From NCBI GenBank assembly GCA_037447655.1, contig JBBHKE010002922.1:155952-202958 (forward strand): a DNA stretch of 47,007 nt, written 5' to 3'. Each line of letters opens with the position of its first letter. The stretch's first letter is position 1. The stretch comes from Zygnema cylindricum. Lineage: Eukaryota; Streptophyta; Zygnematophyceae; Zygnematales; Zygnemataceae. This document shows, piece after piece, positions 11,746-23,078 of this stretch. The translations under genes were made by a program, and so were the position numbers. The notes below the pieces were generated by a model. The model saw only the letters and a list, made by a program, of their open reading frames with translations. It was not told the DNA's origin and ran no database searches.

Positions 11746-13101
11746 GTTAGTGATAATTTTACAAAGTCAATAAAAGTTGAACGTTTTTTTCGTGAAGGTT
11801 TCACGCGTAAGGTTATAATTCTTTCATTGGGGATTGTATAGTTTTTTCATCGGCGGTTAGTATTGTGAGGAAAGTTTATTTATCGTTTTGCCATTCACAT
11901 TGGATGGTTCATAAAACAACTTTTCGCTTTTTTTTTTTTTTGTTTCCAATTCTTTGGTTTATAGAGTAGATGTGGATGGTAGAAAGCTTTTTTGTTTCAT
12001 TTTTTTTTTTTTGAATAGCAGCGGTATTTTAAGTTTTTTTTTTGGAATGAGAGGGGAGATGAAGAAACTCGATTCTTTCATGTTCGTATTTAGTTGAATA
12101 AAAAAAAGATGAATTGGTTTAATATTTGCATTAAAACTGCTTTAAAATGCGGCATTCTTTCATGTTTCTTCTCATATTCAAAATTGAGTAGCCCTCCAAA
12201 AGCTTGGAGTTGAGAAAAAAAAAATCTTACACTAAACTTCCTTGTTACTTTATCCACTTATTTGTAACTTCAGAAGTAAAACTTTTTTAAACAAGCTTTT
12301 CAACAGCAAATTTTTTAAAATAAGTCTTTCGATTTTTGTATGTCATCAAGCTTAATAGTATTAGCATTAATCTCAGTTACATCTCAGTATGAGCATTATG
12401 TAATTTTATTTGGAATCAAAAACACTCAAAACTCCCATGACAAGAGTTATAACACCTCACTTTTAACAACAAAAGGATAATGATGGCTTAAAGAACCATG
12501 ATAAGCTCAGGGTTTGAAAAACCTTTTCTTTTCTCTCACTTTTTCTTTCTTTTTGAGGTTGAAAAAATTTCTCACGTTCCCAATCGATATGTTTTTTTAT
12601 ATATAGACTTTCATTTACTAGCAGGACGTAGATCAAGTTTACGATTCTGCATTAAGAGCTTTTGTAACAAATGACAGAAAAAAGAGAAAAAAACTGGTAG
12701 TCTTTTGATAGGTCTTTAGATAAAAAACAAAAAAAAAACAAGAAAGAAAATTAATTTACCATTCTACTTAACAATAGAAATTACCCCGTTATACTTTTTC
12801 TATGATAACCATCCCAAACAATATTTCTAAACATTGCTGTTGAATTCAAAAAAAAAGGACGATACGAAATCCCATCAATGCGCAACTCGGAAAAAAAAAA
12901 AAACTATATCACTACATCCCTCCGGTCCCCAAATTCCCGGGGACCCTAAAAGAGAATAAAACAAACCAAAAAAAAAAAACCTACCGTCCCTCTTTAAAAA
13001 AACCAAAAAAAAAAAACAAAAAACGAGACGAAAGAAAATCCTGCTGTCCCTCATTTTTTAGGGTTTTTTAGGATTTCTTCTTTCAAAAAGGGACTAACTA
13101 A
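11746..13101. other. Convergent 3' region between EMB8 and chorismate mutase
   Basis: AT-rich, many T or A homopolymer runs, no supported coding sequence. An AATAAA at 11769 may serve EMB8. Nothing resembling an RNA gene was recognised. Confidence 0.7.
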
Positions 13102-16100
13102 CTAACTCTCAATTTGATCCAATCTCCTAAGCAAATACTGTACTTGAACTTCCTTTGTGAGCGGCATTATCCACTCTCCGTACAATCGAGCCACGAGTTT
13201 TGGATCAATCTTAAGGTTTTCCGAAGAATTGTCGTCCTTAGCGACTCCTATATCCTGAGCAAAAGCAGTCGCCTTTAACTCCACTCTCCTAACGACACTC
13301 GCCTCCACTTTTTCAAAAGTTAAAAGACTCATGAGTGCATCTTTGTCCTGTAAGAAACAGAGAAGGGGAAACGGAGACACGAAAAAAGGAGAAACGGAGA
13401 AACGGAAAAGGGAGGAGCGGAAACGGGAGGAACGGGAAAGGGAGGAGCGGAAAACGGAGAAACGGAAAAGGGAGGAGCGGAAAACGGAGAAACAGAAAAG
13501 GGAAGAGGGGAAAGTGGAGAAACGGAAAAAGGAGAAACGGAAAAGGGAGGAGCGGAAAGCGGAGGATTGGAAAACAGAGAAATGAAGAAAGGGAGAAATG
13601 GAGAATGGAGAAGAAAAAAGAAAGCAAAATTAAAGTAAGAACACAGCAAAGGAAAAGACTTAAGAAAGAATGGAAATGCAACTCAAAATGGATCTTCTTG
13701 AAACAAAAAACGGAAAGTAAAAGAACTGAAAGCAAAACGAAAGAAAAACACAGCAAAAAAACAGGACTTCAAAAAAGCATTGAAATGCAGTTCATAATGG
13801 ATGTTCTACAAACCTGTGATAAAAAAGAAAACCGGGAGACAAATAAATACACATACATAATTGTGTGTATTTTTGACAACTATCGCTAGAGCATATGAAT
13901 TAAGAGGAGGCATGTTTGCAACCATAAATATAATTCTTATTTACAAAATAAATATCATAAATACAAGCTACAACGTGAAACGCTATTTAGTGTTAACAAA
14001 TGATTTTTATGAGGACCGTTTTTTAGCGTTAATAATACTATGTCTGGTCCAAATGATGTGGAAGATTAAGAACCATTTATCAAAGGGAAAGAAATTGCCT
14101 AGTATGAACGCTATTTTATGTTCAGAGGCCAGAAAAAAGAAGTGACCAACCGCGAATTAGTGGTATTAACACTAAAAACAATTTTCTGTCTATTATCGAA
14201 TCCTGGCCCTTCAACAGTGAAGAGATTGAGAACACTCGAAATTCAGAAAAACCAAACCATGGTAAACCATGTACCATTTAATTTGAACTCTCACATACAA
14301 ACTTATTCTTTCATTTTATAAAATATTTATGTTCCATTAATTTCAGGGAAGTTAAATTTTAGAACAGTTTGCGATAGATGACATCTGCCATAAAAACGTG
14401 GAAACAAAAGAAACAAAAAAAAGCGGAAAAAAAGGGATGAAACTCATGAAGAACACTTGGATGGAGAATTCGCAAAGTTACCTGTCGAAGAATAAGTGGA
14501 CTGTAAAGCTCGGGTGATTCTCGAAACTTAGCCTCGGCCACGAAGGCACCGAAATGGATCCTCTTTGAGAGAGCCTGACCCCAAAAAACAAAAATCAACT
14601 TTATTTTTGTAACTGATGTTATTTGAAGACATTGTGCGTAATAAAAAGCCACTTGTAGAGACTCTTCAATTAATAAAAAAGGAGGGATTTTAGGGTTAAG
14701 GATCACCTGAAGACAAAGGACGTCCATAGTAACTGATGAACCATAGTTGTTATCATCGCCAGGACTAACCAGGGCAGGTAAAAGGTCACCATAATACATT
14801 TTCCAAATTAATGGATTGATGTTGATTTGAGCTCCAGTCTGATGTAAAACCTGCAATCATATGAATAAAGATATGTGTACAAACATCAAATAAGATAAAT
14901 AGATATATACATAAACATATTGTTATTTTGAGCGAGAGACAGGGGAGAGAGAGGGGGCGGGAGAGAGAGAAAGAAGAGAGAGAGCAAGGCAGGAGAGAGA
15001 TGGGAGTTAGGGAGCAGGTTACTGGAACAGGGTCGGTTATAAATGTAAAAACTAGTGTACAAGCGTAAAAACTAACCCGTGGATACATCATTCGAGGCAA
15101 AATAATCTCTGGTAAAACTTCTGGAAAGAATGGATGCTCGGGTGGAGCAGTATAGCGCCTGACCTGCCCGAAAAAAAAAAAAATGAAAAAAAAACAATGT
15201 CAAGCTATTTTGACAAGACAAAAAATAAAAGAGCCATCAGACACCATTAGAATTGTGCAAAATAAATATATTTCAGAAAGTTACATGTTGGACTCATAAG
15301 AGTCAAAGGCAAACGAACAGCGTTGATTGAAAAGGCAAATTAAAAGGATGAGCCTCGTTAACTTTAGTTTCCAATGTTTATAAATATATTTTTGACACAT
15401 ACATACCTTAGCGTGCAAAATCTCCGTCTCTTGTAAAATATATTCCATTAAGGATCCTCCAAATCCTGGTACGGCAATCATTGCAGGATCATATGCTGGT
15501 TTATTGAATTTGTACTGAGCTCTCTCAATCAAATTAAATATGATACTATCCTCTTGTCGAATAAGAGAATCTCGAATGTTTTCTAGAGCTAAATGTCCAC
15601 TTCTATCAATACTACTGCTTGCCACTCTTAAAGCTGTATCCTTTCCTTCTCCTTCTTCCTCTAGAATTTTCACTTCTTGTTGTACTTCTTGTACTTCTTG
15701 TTGTACACTGCGTTGAGAAGAAACCCTAACAACTGAATCTTTATAAGTGGAAGAAGTTTGAGAAGAAAAATTAGAAGAAGCTTCTCCTCTGACAATATTC
15801 ATTTGCAGTTTAGTTGTGACCGTAGGATTAGAAGACAAAGTAGAAATCTTTACTCGTGTAGCTTGCAAATTGTTGTTTTGATCAAAAAGAGAAGAAACTT
15901 GAGATCTCAAAGGAGAATAGTTTCTTTGAAACCATTTTGGAGAACATAAATCCATTTTATGAAGCTCAAAACCGATTCTCTCCTTAGGAGATAAACGGAT
16001 TTCGGCAAAAGAATCGAAATTAGAGACAGAATTCAAGTTATTTCTGGCCTCGGAGTTCAAATTAGGGTTAATAATGGACTCGATATTAGGGTTGGTGTTA

Positions 16101-16234
16101 TCGTCGAATTTAGGGTTTATGTTGGAGTCAAAATTAGGTTTTACAAAAGCGAAGGTTTTAAAGCTGCCAAGACTGCCATGGGAGGGAGTTGAGGAATGAA
16201 GTTCGTCTGGAGGAGGAGGAGGATGAGAATCCAT
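13102..16234 (-). CDS. CM: Chorismate mutase, plant plastid type, complete, five exons
   Basis: Exons: 16234-15407, 15163-15077, 14850-14707, 14574-14482, 13347-13102; every junction is phase 0 and GT-AG. The product is 465 aa from the first ATG, or 372 aa from Met94 (ATG at 15955). The AroQ-type catalytic core is clear: LENIRDSLIRQEDSIIF, then PPEHPFFPEVLP, DDNNYGSSVTMD, LSKRIHFGAFVAEAKF and the C-terminal GEWIMPLTKEVQVQ. The enzyme turns chorismate into prephenate for Phe and Tyr synthesis; in this family the NYGS segment contributes to the aromatic amino-acid effector site. Residues from Met94 on are Ser/Arg-rich like a plastid transit peptide, while residues 1-93 are acidic, Asn-rich and derived partly from telo-box DNA, so Met94 may be the true start. 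The loop before the last helices is shorter than in Arabidopsis CM1. Confidence 0.94.
13360..13600. repeat. GGAGAAACGGAAAAGG minisatellite in chorismate mutase intron 4
   Basis: A purine-rich unit of about 15-16 bp repeated about fifteen times, starting within 15 bases of the exon 5 acceptor. In the sense of the gene it is a pyrimidine-rich tract directly before the 3' splice site. Confidence 0.88.
13652..13815. repeat. Two-copy repeat of about 108 bp in chorismate mutase intron 4
   Basis: GGAAATGCAACTCAAAATGG with ATCTTCTTGAAAC (13671) reappears as TGAAATGCAGTTCATAATGG with ATGTTCTACAAAC (13780). Confidence 0.72.
14928..15006. repeat. GA-rich microsatellite in chorismate mutase intron 2
   Basis: Impure GAGAGAGG array between exons 2 and 3 of the minus-strand gene. 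Confidence 0.85.
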
Positions 16235-17787
16235 GGAATATGGCGGCCATGGATTATGAATAGAAGCTGAGAATGGGAGGAGAAACGAGAGAGAGAAAGA
16301 AAGCGAGGGAGAGGGAGAGGGAAAGGGAAATTGAAAGGGAGAGGGAAAGGGAGAGCGAGAGGAAGAAAATAATAGAGGAAGAGCGAGGAGAGATAGAGAG
16401 AGAGAGAGAGCGATTTAGTGAGAAATTTTCTGCAATCTTTCTGATGTAAACCTCTGAAAAGGAGAGGGATGAAGGTAAATAATTAAATAATGTGTAAACC
16501 ATCAATTTTAGCTATATAAGGTTAACACTTAAACACAATTATAATCTAATGTTCGAAATGTACGTATTATACCATACAATCGTATTTTTTATTTCAATAC
16601 GTTCCCTTACAAAGTACGAAACAACAAACAACGGGGAGAAAAACGTGGGGAATTGAACCAGATTATTTTAAAATACTGTTGGGGACATTAATTTGTGATA
16701 ACTACGACCAAAACAATGTTTTGTGGAATTTGATATATGTACACTAATAGGTTTCAAATATTTTTTCCGAAAATGCATTTTGTATGAAGGCCAACAGCAC
16801 AAGAATAAAGGCTTATTTTGCAATAGAAAATTATGAATAACATCTTGGGAAATTAGTCCTAAACTTCCCTAGGTCTTTATTTAAACACATGCATTTTTTT
16901 TAGTATAAGCCGAAAATTGGTGCAAATATTTGTCCGAAGCCTAAAATAAGTGCATTAACATGTGAAAGAATTCATCATTACGAAATAATCGAACTTTATC
17001 GATGGGAAACGACAATGTGAAACAACACTAAAAAATACCACCATAAAAAAAACATCACTGAAATTTATCACTGGAAATAGCACTAAAAATAAAAAGCTGA
17101 AATTCAGGGAGAAAAATGCATCACGCACTAAACAACAACATCGAATATATTCAGCAATGGGAAACAGTACAAAAAAAAAGTACATCACGAAGAAAGCACA
17201 CAAAAAATTATCAAAAAGAAACACCACCAAAAAACAATAATGTACTAGAAAACAAAAAAGAAATCCATCACTGAGAAACAAACTTAGCATTGAAAAACAA
17301 CAAGGGGAATTCATCACTAAGAAAAGAGAAATAAAATACGACATCGAAATTTACAAATAAGAAAAAAGTAAAATACGACACTAAACTAAAAATGCGCACT
17401 GAAAATTATCACTGACAAAAAACACTAAAGAACACTAAAAAAAAACATAATGATAATAACAAATAAAAGCAGTGGAATAAAAAAAATGTTACTAAAAATT
17501 AATACTAAAAGTCAACACTAAATACCTTCTTCACTGAAATTCACTCACACAACAATAGAATTTAGAATCAAAATTAACCACTGAATTTTATTATGAAAAA
17601 AAAAAAAAAACAACAACAACAACAAACATCAGATTCAACTTGTACGAAAACCAAGATAGGACGAAAACAAGACAAACCAGAACCCAAAACAAATATGAAA
17701 AACAAACACAAATTGAAAAACAATCTTGTCCACTCTTCTCCCCCTCCTCCTCTGCCGCCTCCCCGTCCTCTTCTCCTCCTCCTCTCC
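16235..17787. other. Chorismate mutase upstream region and 3' flank of the next gene
   Basis: A GA microsatellite covers about 16270-16415, directly upstream of the chorismate mutase start and probably in its leader or promoter. The rest is AT-rich, with recurring CACTAAAAA and ATCACTGA phrases at 16970-17540 that suggest an old degenerate repeat. No coding sequence supported. Confidence 0.65.
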
Positions 17788-19530
17788 TCAAAAAGACTCA
17801 CATGTGGCTATCGTTGTAGTCGAGAGACTTTGCGTCCTTCTTCCCCAAACGTTACTATTGTCTCCCGTACCCCATTTCTGTCTCGGATTTCTTTGTCCTT
17901 GAGGCAGTCGACTTAACCAAGCAGATCTCGGGCTATTAGTAATATCAACCGTCGATTCATCATTTTGTGTTGTCCTTTCTGAATATCTTCCATCTCCTCC
18001 TCTCTCCCCTCCTCCTCCACTCTCCCCTTCCTCTCCCTCTCCTCCTCCCCACATTCTTGACCCGATACCCGGTCTTTCCGATTCCTGTCCGGTTCCAGAA
18101 GAAGATTTTTTCATACCCAGATCTGGGGCAGTTGAAAACTTATTATAAGTGTTCTGAGGAGGAGGGAGAGGGAGACGAGGACCGGGAATGCTCGTTGTAA
18201 AATCACTCCCACTATCGGTAAATTCTTTTCCGGGAACTTTTCGAGAACAAAAGGGGAAACAGGAACAAGAATTGGGAAGGGAGTTATGGTGCATAGAGAA
18301 ACTACTATTGTAATAAGGGCTTTCAAAATGGAGTTCTTCCGGACTCACATATCTTCCCGGAACCAAACCAGAATTTAAACCCCCATTGTTTTTATTATTC
18401 CAAGTGGGTATAATTACCACTTTTGATTGATTTCCCGGTATGAAATCATCCTCCCGTCTTAAGATCTTCTCCGGAGTTGTCTCCTCTGAATAAAGATTCC
18501 CTTTTCCTACGTCAACTCCTCCACTCCCTCTACCTCCTCCCCAAGTCACTCTCTCCACTCTCTCCCTTTCCCGAGGACGTTGTAAAGTACGGACTTTCCG
18601 AAACTCTCTTCCATAAGGGATATTGTCGTTATACTCATTTGCCCAATTCACACGTCGTCCTCTCATCTCTCGACTTCCTTCCTCTTCTTCGTCTTCGTCA
18701 CTTTCTTCCTCTCTCTGTTCCAAATCTTCAAAGTCTTCTCTTTCTGGGAAAGAATCAGTGCTCCCTCCCATCTCAATGTGAGGACTATGGACCCATTCTC
18801 TCCTCCTCTCCTGTCCTCCTCTTCCTCCTCCTCCTCCTTCACTTTCAGCACTCAAATTCGCCCATTGTTCGCTTCCACCCGTAAAAAGTTTTTGTCGTTT
18901 TGGGCTAAAAACATCTTTCTGCCCCCTGGTGCGATCTTCACCGTTCGTTTTGTATCCAAGAACTTCCCCTTGAGAATCTCTAAAATACTGTACGGGTGGA
19001 GAACTGACCGTACTACTACTATCCCCATTATTATTGGAAGCCCATTCTCGATCTTCCCGTCGCGTCTCTCTCTCCGCCACTTCGATGTCCGGGAAACCAC
19101 CGAGAACTTTCTGGCTCAATTTTTTTCTGTCTTTGTCTTTTTCTGGGTCCAGAAAACTTTTTGTCAATTTGTGGCTCAAGAATTTATCTTCCGTACTTCC
19201 GAGATCATCGCTGTCTTCGATTATGTCGGAAACCGATGTTTTCTCTCGCGCTTCATCTAATTCTCGAAAGATTTCTTTCCCTCCTTTCCCTCCTTTCTCT
19301 ACTTTCTCTCCTCTCTCTCCTTTTTCTCCTCTCTCTCCTATCTCTCCTTTCCCTCCTTTCCCTCCTTTCCCTCCTTTCCCTCCTTCGCCTCCTCGTTCTC
19401 CTCTCTCTCCTCTTTCTCCAGTCCCCGTGCCCCGACCAGAGTAAAGGGGATTTTCATGGTAGCCACTGGAAAGGCGAGATACTTGTTCTAATTTGGATCC
19501 AGGCTTGGTTTTGTCGTCGTGTAGACCCAT
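17788..19530 (-). CDS. Unknown 580-aa protein with collagen-like tract and acidic segment
   Basis: One uninterrupted frame of 580 codons, starting MGLHDDKTKPGSKLEQV. I do not recognise the family. Residues about 38-86 are a Gly-x-x tract (GERGERG, GKGGKGGKG) encoded by a 9-bp DNA repeat. Residues 262-286 are strongly acidic (EESDEDEEEEG), followed by basic GRRVNWANEY at 291-300. A Cys-containing patch SCSCFPFC sits at 421-428, and Gly/Glu-rich and Ser-rich segments follow. Charged, low-complexity content and no signal peptide or membrane segment suggest a largely disordered intracellular protein. RRVNW fits the loose RVxF/W docking pattern of protein phosphatase 1, but such short motifs are common by chance. 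It probably is real because a random frame of this length is very unlikely, and the antisense frames are all broken. Confidence 0.75.
   Translation of the reverse strand: MGLHDDKTKPGSKLEQVSRLSSGYHENPLYSGRGTGTGERGERGERGGEGGKGGKGGKGGKGEIGERGEKGERGEKVEKGGKGGKEIFRELDEAREKTSVSDIIEDSDDLGSTEDKFLSHKLTKSFLDPEKDKDRKKLSQKVLGGFPDIEVAERETRREDREWASNNNGDSSSTVSSPPVQYFRDSQGEVLGYKTNGEDRTRGQKDVFSPKRQKLFTGGSEQWANLSAESEGGGGGRGGQERRREWVHSPHIEMGGSTDSFPEREDFEDLEQREEESDEDEEEEGSREMRGRRVNWANEYNDNIPYGREFRKVRTLQRPRERERVERVTWGGGRGSGGVDVGKGNLYSEETTPEKILRREDDFIPGNQSKVVIIPTWNNKNNGGLNSGLVPGRYVSPEELHFESPYYNSSFSMHHNSLPNSCSCFPFCSRKVPGKEFTDSGSDFTTSIPGPRLPLPPPQNTYNKFSTAPDLGMKKSSSGTGQESERPGIGSRMWGGGEGEEGESGGGGERGGDGRYSERTTQNDESTVDITNSPRSAWLSRLPQGQRNPRQKWGTGDNSNVWGRRTQSLSTTTIATCESF
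19265..19425. repeat. TCCCTCCTT nonamer array coding for the collagen-like tract
   Basis: An in-frame 9-bp C/T array inside the unknown protein gene. Its minus-strand reading gives Gly-Lys-Gly and Gly-Glu-Arg triplets without stops. Confidence 0.88.
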
Positions 19531-22500
19531 GTCTTCTTCTTACCTGCGAATAATAGTTTTTTTTAGGTTTGGGAAAAAGAAGGAGAGGGAAGACAAGAGA
19601 GAAGAGAATAATAGTAAGAGTTGGTATGCATATCGAATAGAAATATATGGTGGGAAAAAAGAGGAGAAAGCCAAGAAGGGGAGAGAGGGAGAAATTGGAG
19701 AAGAAACAATATAAAGGGAAAATTAGATGAGAAAGGCTAGCGGGAGAAGGAGGAGAGGGAGAGAGAGAGAGGGAGAGTGAGATAGGTTTTGGATGAGAAG
19801 AGAATAGGTGAGGAAACAGAAGTGGAAAGAGTGGTGGAAGGAAAGAAAATGTTGAAACAATGAGAAGGGGAGAGAGGAAGGAGAGAGAGGGGAAGTTGCC
19901 ACAGTGGCAAAGGCGAAGCTGGAAAGTTACCGTTCGAAGGTTTGACTCAAAATGGGCCACGTGGCGGTCATCCGGAGAGAGCCGTTGAAGAAAAAAGTTC
20001 GGAAGCGAGTTTCGTCCTTTTAGAATAACCGTACCGTACAACGGAAACGGATTCGGAGGAACATGATCAGCGGTAAATGCGATTGGAAGGTGGGATGGAC
20101 ATCAGTCCTACGTGGCCTAATGTGAATGGTAGAAGTATCTATTTTGGACGACCTGGTCAACTACGGTTAAATAACGTACTTTCCGTACATAGTAAGGACG
20201 CGAATTTGTAGTTTCGTACATTGCCGGAGAAATCTCTGCCTCGTATTGGACAGCGGATATGGCGGCAACTAGCCGTAGCCGATCGCAACTTCGACAAATT
20301 TGTCTGTTCCTGTGTCGTTCAGGACAGACTGTAAAATCATAGACTCGTAGGACTGAGGGCCATCAGGATCATTGCATGATCCGCTTTCAATAATTGGGCA
20401 ATTTAAGACCGTAAGATTATAATCTGGACGGTGTGAAATCGCTTAATCAAGAAAACGGTCATAAAGCGACCCGGGGAAAATTGCCTGACGGGTCTGAGGT
20501 CCATGTTGTAAAAGCTTCGTCATCATCACCTTGCCTTGGGTATCATACTACAATACTATAATTCGTTTTTTGTCGGAACTGGGAAGCATCGTCAATGTTT
20601 AATACATTAATAACTACAGTAGTTTGGGAAACACTATTTGACACGTGTCGGTCATAGGGAAATGGAACCAGACACGTAGACACTTGCACATTGGAAAATG
20701 ATGATAAAAAAAATGATAAAATGATAAGCGCATATCTCATTTTTGTTGGGCACATTGTTTTCCAACCTGGTATTTAAGAAAAGCCACATTCAATGTCATA
20801 GGTTCTTCATTTGCATAGAAAATCAAATAGAAGTCAAAATTGCAAACAAATAGAACATGATGAATTTAGGCGCTTCACATTCAATTTCATTCAAGAGTTA
20901 TTTTAAACATTCCGTATTTACACATAAGTTTGAAAAAAAATGTTTATGACTTACGTTATATGAAAGATAAGGATATCGTTTGTCAAAATTAAACATAAAC
21001 TTTTGGCTACTAATAAAACTATCTTCCTTCACTTTCTTCCACGCCGTTTTTTTTTATATATATATTTTTATACATTATGGTGCACCTCTTAATTATTGCC
21101 TTCTACATTTTTTTTTAAATAATCGTTTCTAACTTAAGGATAAAAAATACAACTGTAAACACACAAAAACACACCCAATCATAAAATCCACACTTCGATT
21201 ATTTTTATCTAGTGAACCTACAACTAGATATCCAATATATATTACATAAATTAATATTGTATACATCGTATAATATACATTGTGTGAATATATATTTATA
21301 TTATGCTATATTATACTATATTATACTTATATATATACATATATATATATAGATATATGTATAATATAAATGTTTATAATATTGTAACAGAAATCTGTTG
21401 CCGGCGATTGAAACACAGTTTACAATTCAAGTGTGAATGAAAATGCTTGAAGTTTTTCCATAATAGGAAAACCTCTTCGTTGGAGAAAACAAAGTGCTTC
21501 ACTGTCGTGTCCTTTTGTTTACTACTGTAATTTGTTAGAGGAAGTGGCGCAACACTATTTCTTGTGATTGTTCCAATTAAGTCAACCTAACATTTGCCCG
21601 GCTCTAATTGTTGCCTCTTCATGGCGGTCGATTAACCGGTAGAGCGCGCTTTTTTGTCAGTCAAGTGTAGTTAACAGACTGGCCGTCAAATTCCGGTACA
21701 ATTGTACCAAATTTGCAGTAGTGTAGTGTGTACGTAAACTGTACAAGTTTTGTACAGACTGACGTAAGCGCTTGTCCAACTAAAATGAAGCATGCGGTTT
21801 CCATCAAATATCGTTAGTTCATTACCACGAAGCTGAGGCAAGCCAGTATCGCCGATTCTTGTCAAGATTACCACGTTAACAATTAACTGTTATCTTTTTA
21901 AGGAAGAATAGCCGACAAAGCCTACCGAAATTGAAGAAATGCAAATGTTTAAATCCCATACCCCAAATTGCCTCCGATCTCTTGACTCCAACCTCCCTCC
22001 TCTCCCCTCCCACCTCCCTCCTCCCGCCTCCCCCCTCGCCCCTCGGCCCTCTCACCTTCAACCTCCCGTCTCCCACCTCCCCACTGGTAAGTTGATATAG
22101 TCACGTCATTGCTGTGTTTTGAACATAATTTACAGAATCGACGCTAAAATTACTCTAATTGCCTCTACTAATTTCACCAAACGTTAAATATGCCAAAGCT
22201 TTTTTTTGTAGTCATTTTCCCTCTCATTTTTCGTTGTCATTTTTTTTGTCCATGTTTGGAGTACAAAATATCCCAACTTGACTTTATGTGAATTTCATTA
22301 AAAAAGGAAGTCAAATATACATTGCGGTACAAGCCTCGAAAACTGAGTCTCAACTCATAAACAGGGTTTCTAGTTTTTGATTGACAAATTAATTGTAAAT
22401 TGATGATAATCAGGTCGTTGCTAAACTGTTGAGAATCACACTAATTGTCATCTAGTTACAAGTTCTATTCAAGTGGTCTGATTTTTGATTGTGAACTTCT

Positions 22501-23078
22501 TCATTTCAAATATTCGTTCTTTTTCTTTCAATTTCTTTTTCTTTTTGATTCGATACTTCTTTATTTCAAATAAACTGCCCAAAACAAACAACAAAGACAA
22601 TTTTAAAAAGGAAAAAAAGAAAGTGAAACAGACAAAAAAAAAAACAAAGCAAATGTAATGAAAACATGTAACTACCGCAAACCCACGTAAACTCTTTTCT
22701 ATTACAAAGCATTTATTTTATTTCATATAAATGACCAGCTTTCTGACAGGTCATCAAAAAATGGCATCAGAATCAAAAAATCATCACTAATTTTTTTAAA
22801 AACCGTTCCATTTTTTTTTTCTAGAGGTAATTTTAACATTGTTTCCCAAATCCGCCCTAAAAACCAAAGAACCAAAGATTAAAAAACGGAGGGAGATCAG
22901 AAAAATGGACAGAAGATTTGAACTAATTAAAACCATTTCTAAAAACAAAAAAAAGGAAAGAAAAAGATAAAAGAAGAAAGAAGAAAGAAGAAAAAGAAAG
23001 AAGAAAGAAGAAAGAAGAAAGCAAAACGAAGAAAGAAGAAAAAAAAGAAACAAATGCCCCTAACTTTCATTATCAAGC
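19531..23078. other. Gene-poor region with GA, TA and CCTCC repeats
   Basis: No supported exon. It holds a GA-rich stretch (19740-19900, probably leader of the unknown gene), a TA-rich block (21229-21375) and a GC-rich CCTCCC block (21960-22083). Also present are a perfect palindrome GGTACAATTGTACC (21694-21707) and a GAAGAAA array (22960-23050). The missing N-terminal exons of the TOM1-like gene should lie here or in the next few kilobases, but I could not find them. Confidence 0.65.

Noticed and set aside
21876-22076. Gly/Arg-rich minus-strand frame
   Set aside because: Reading of a CCTCCC array.
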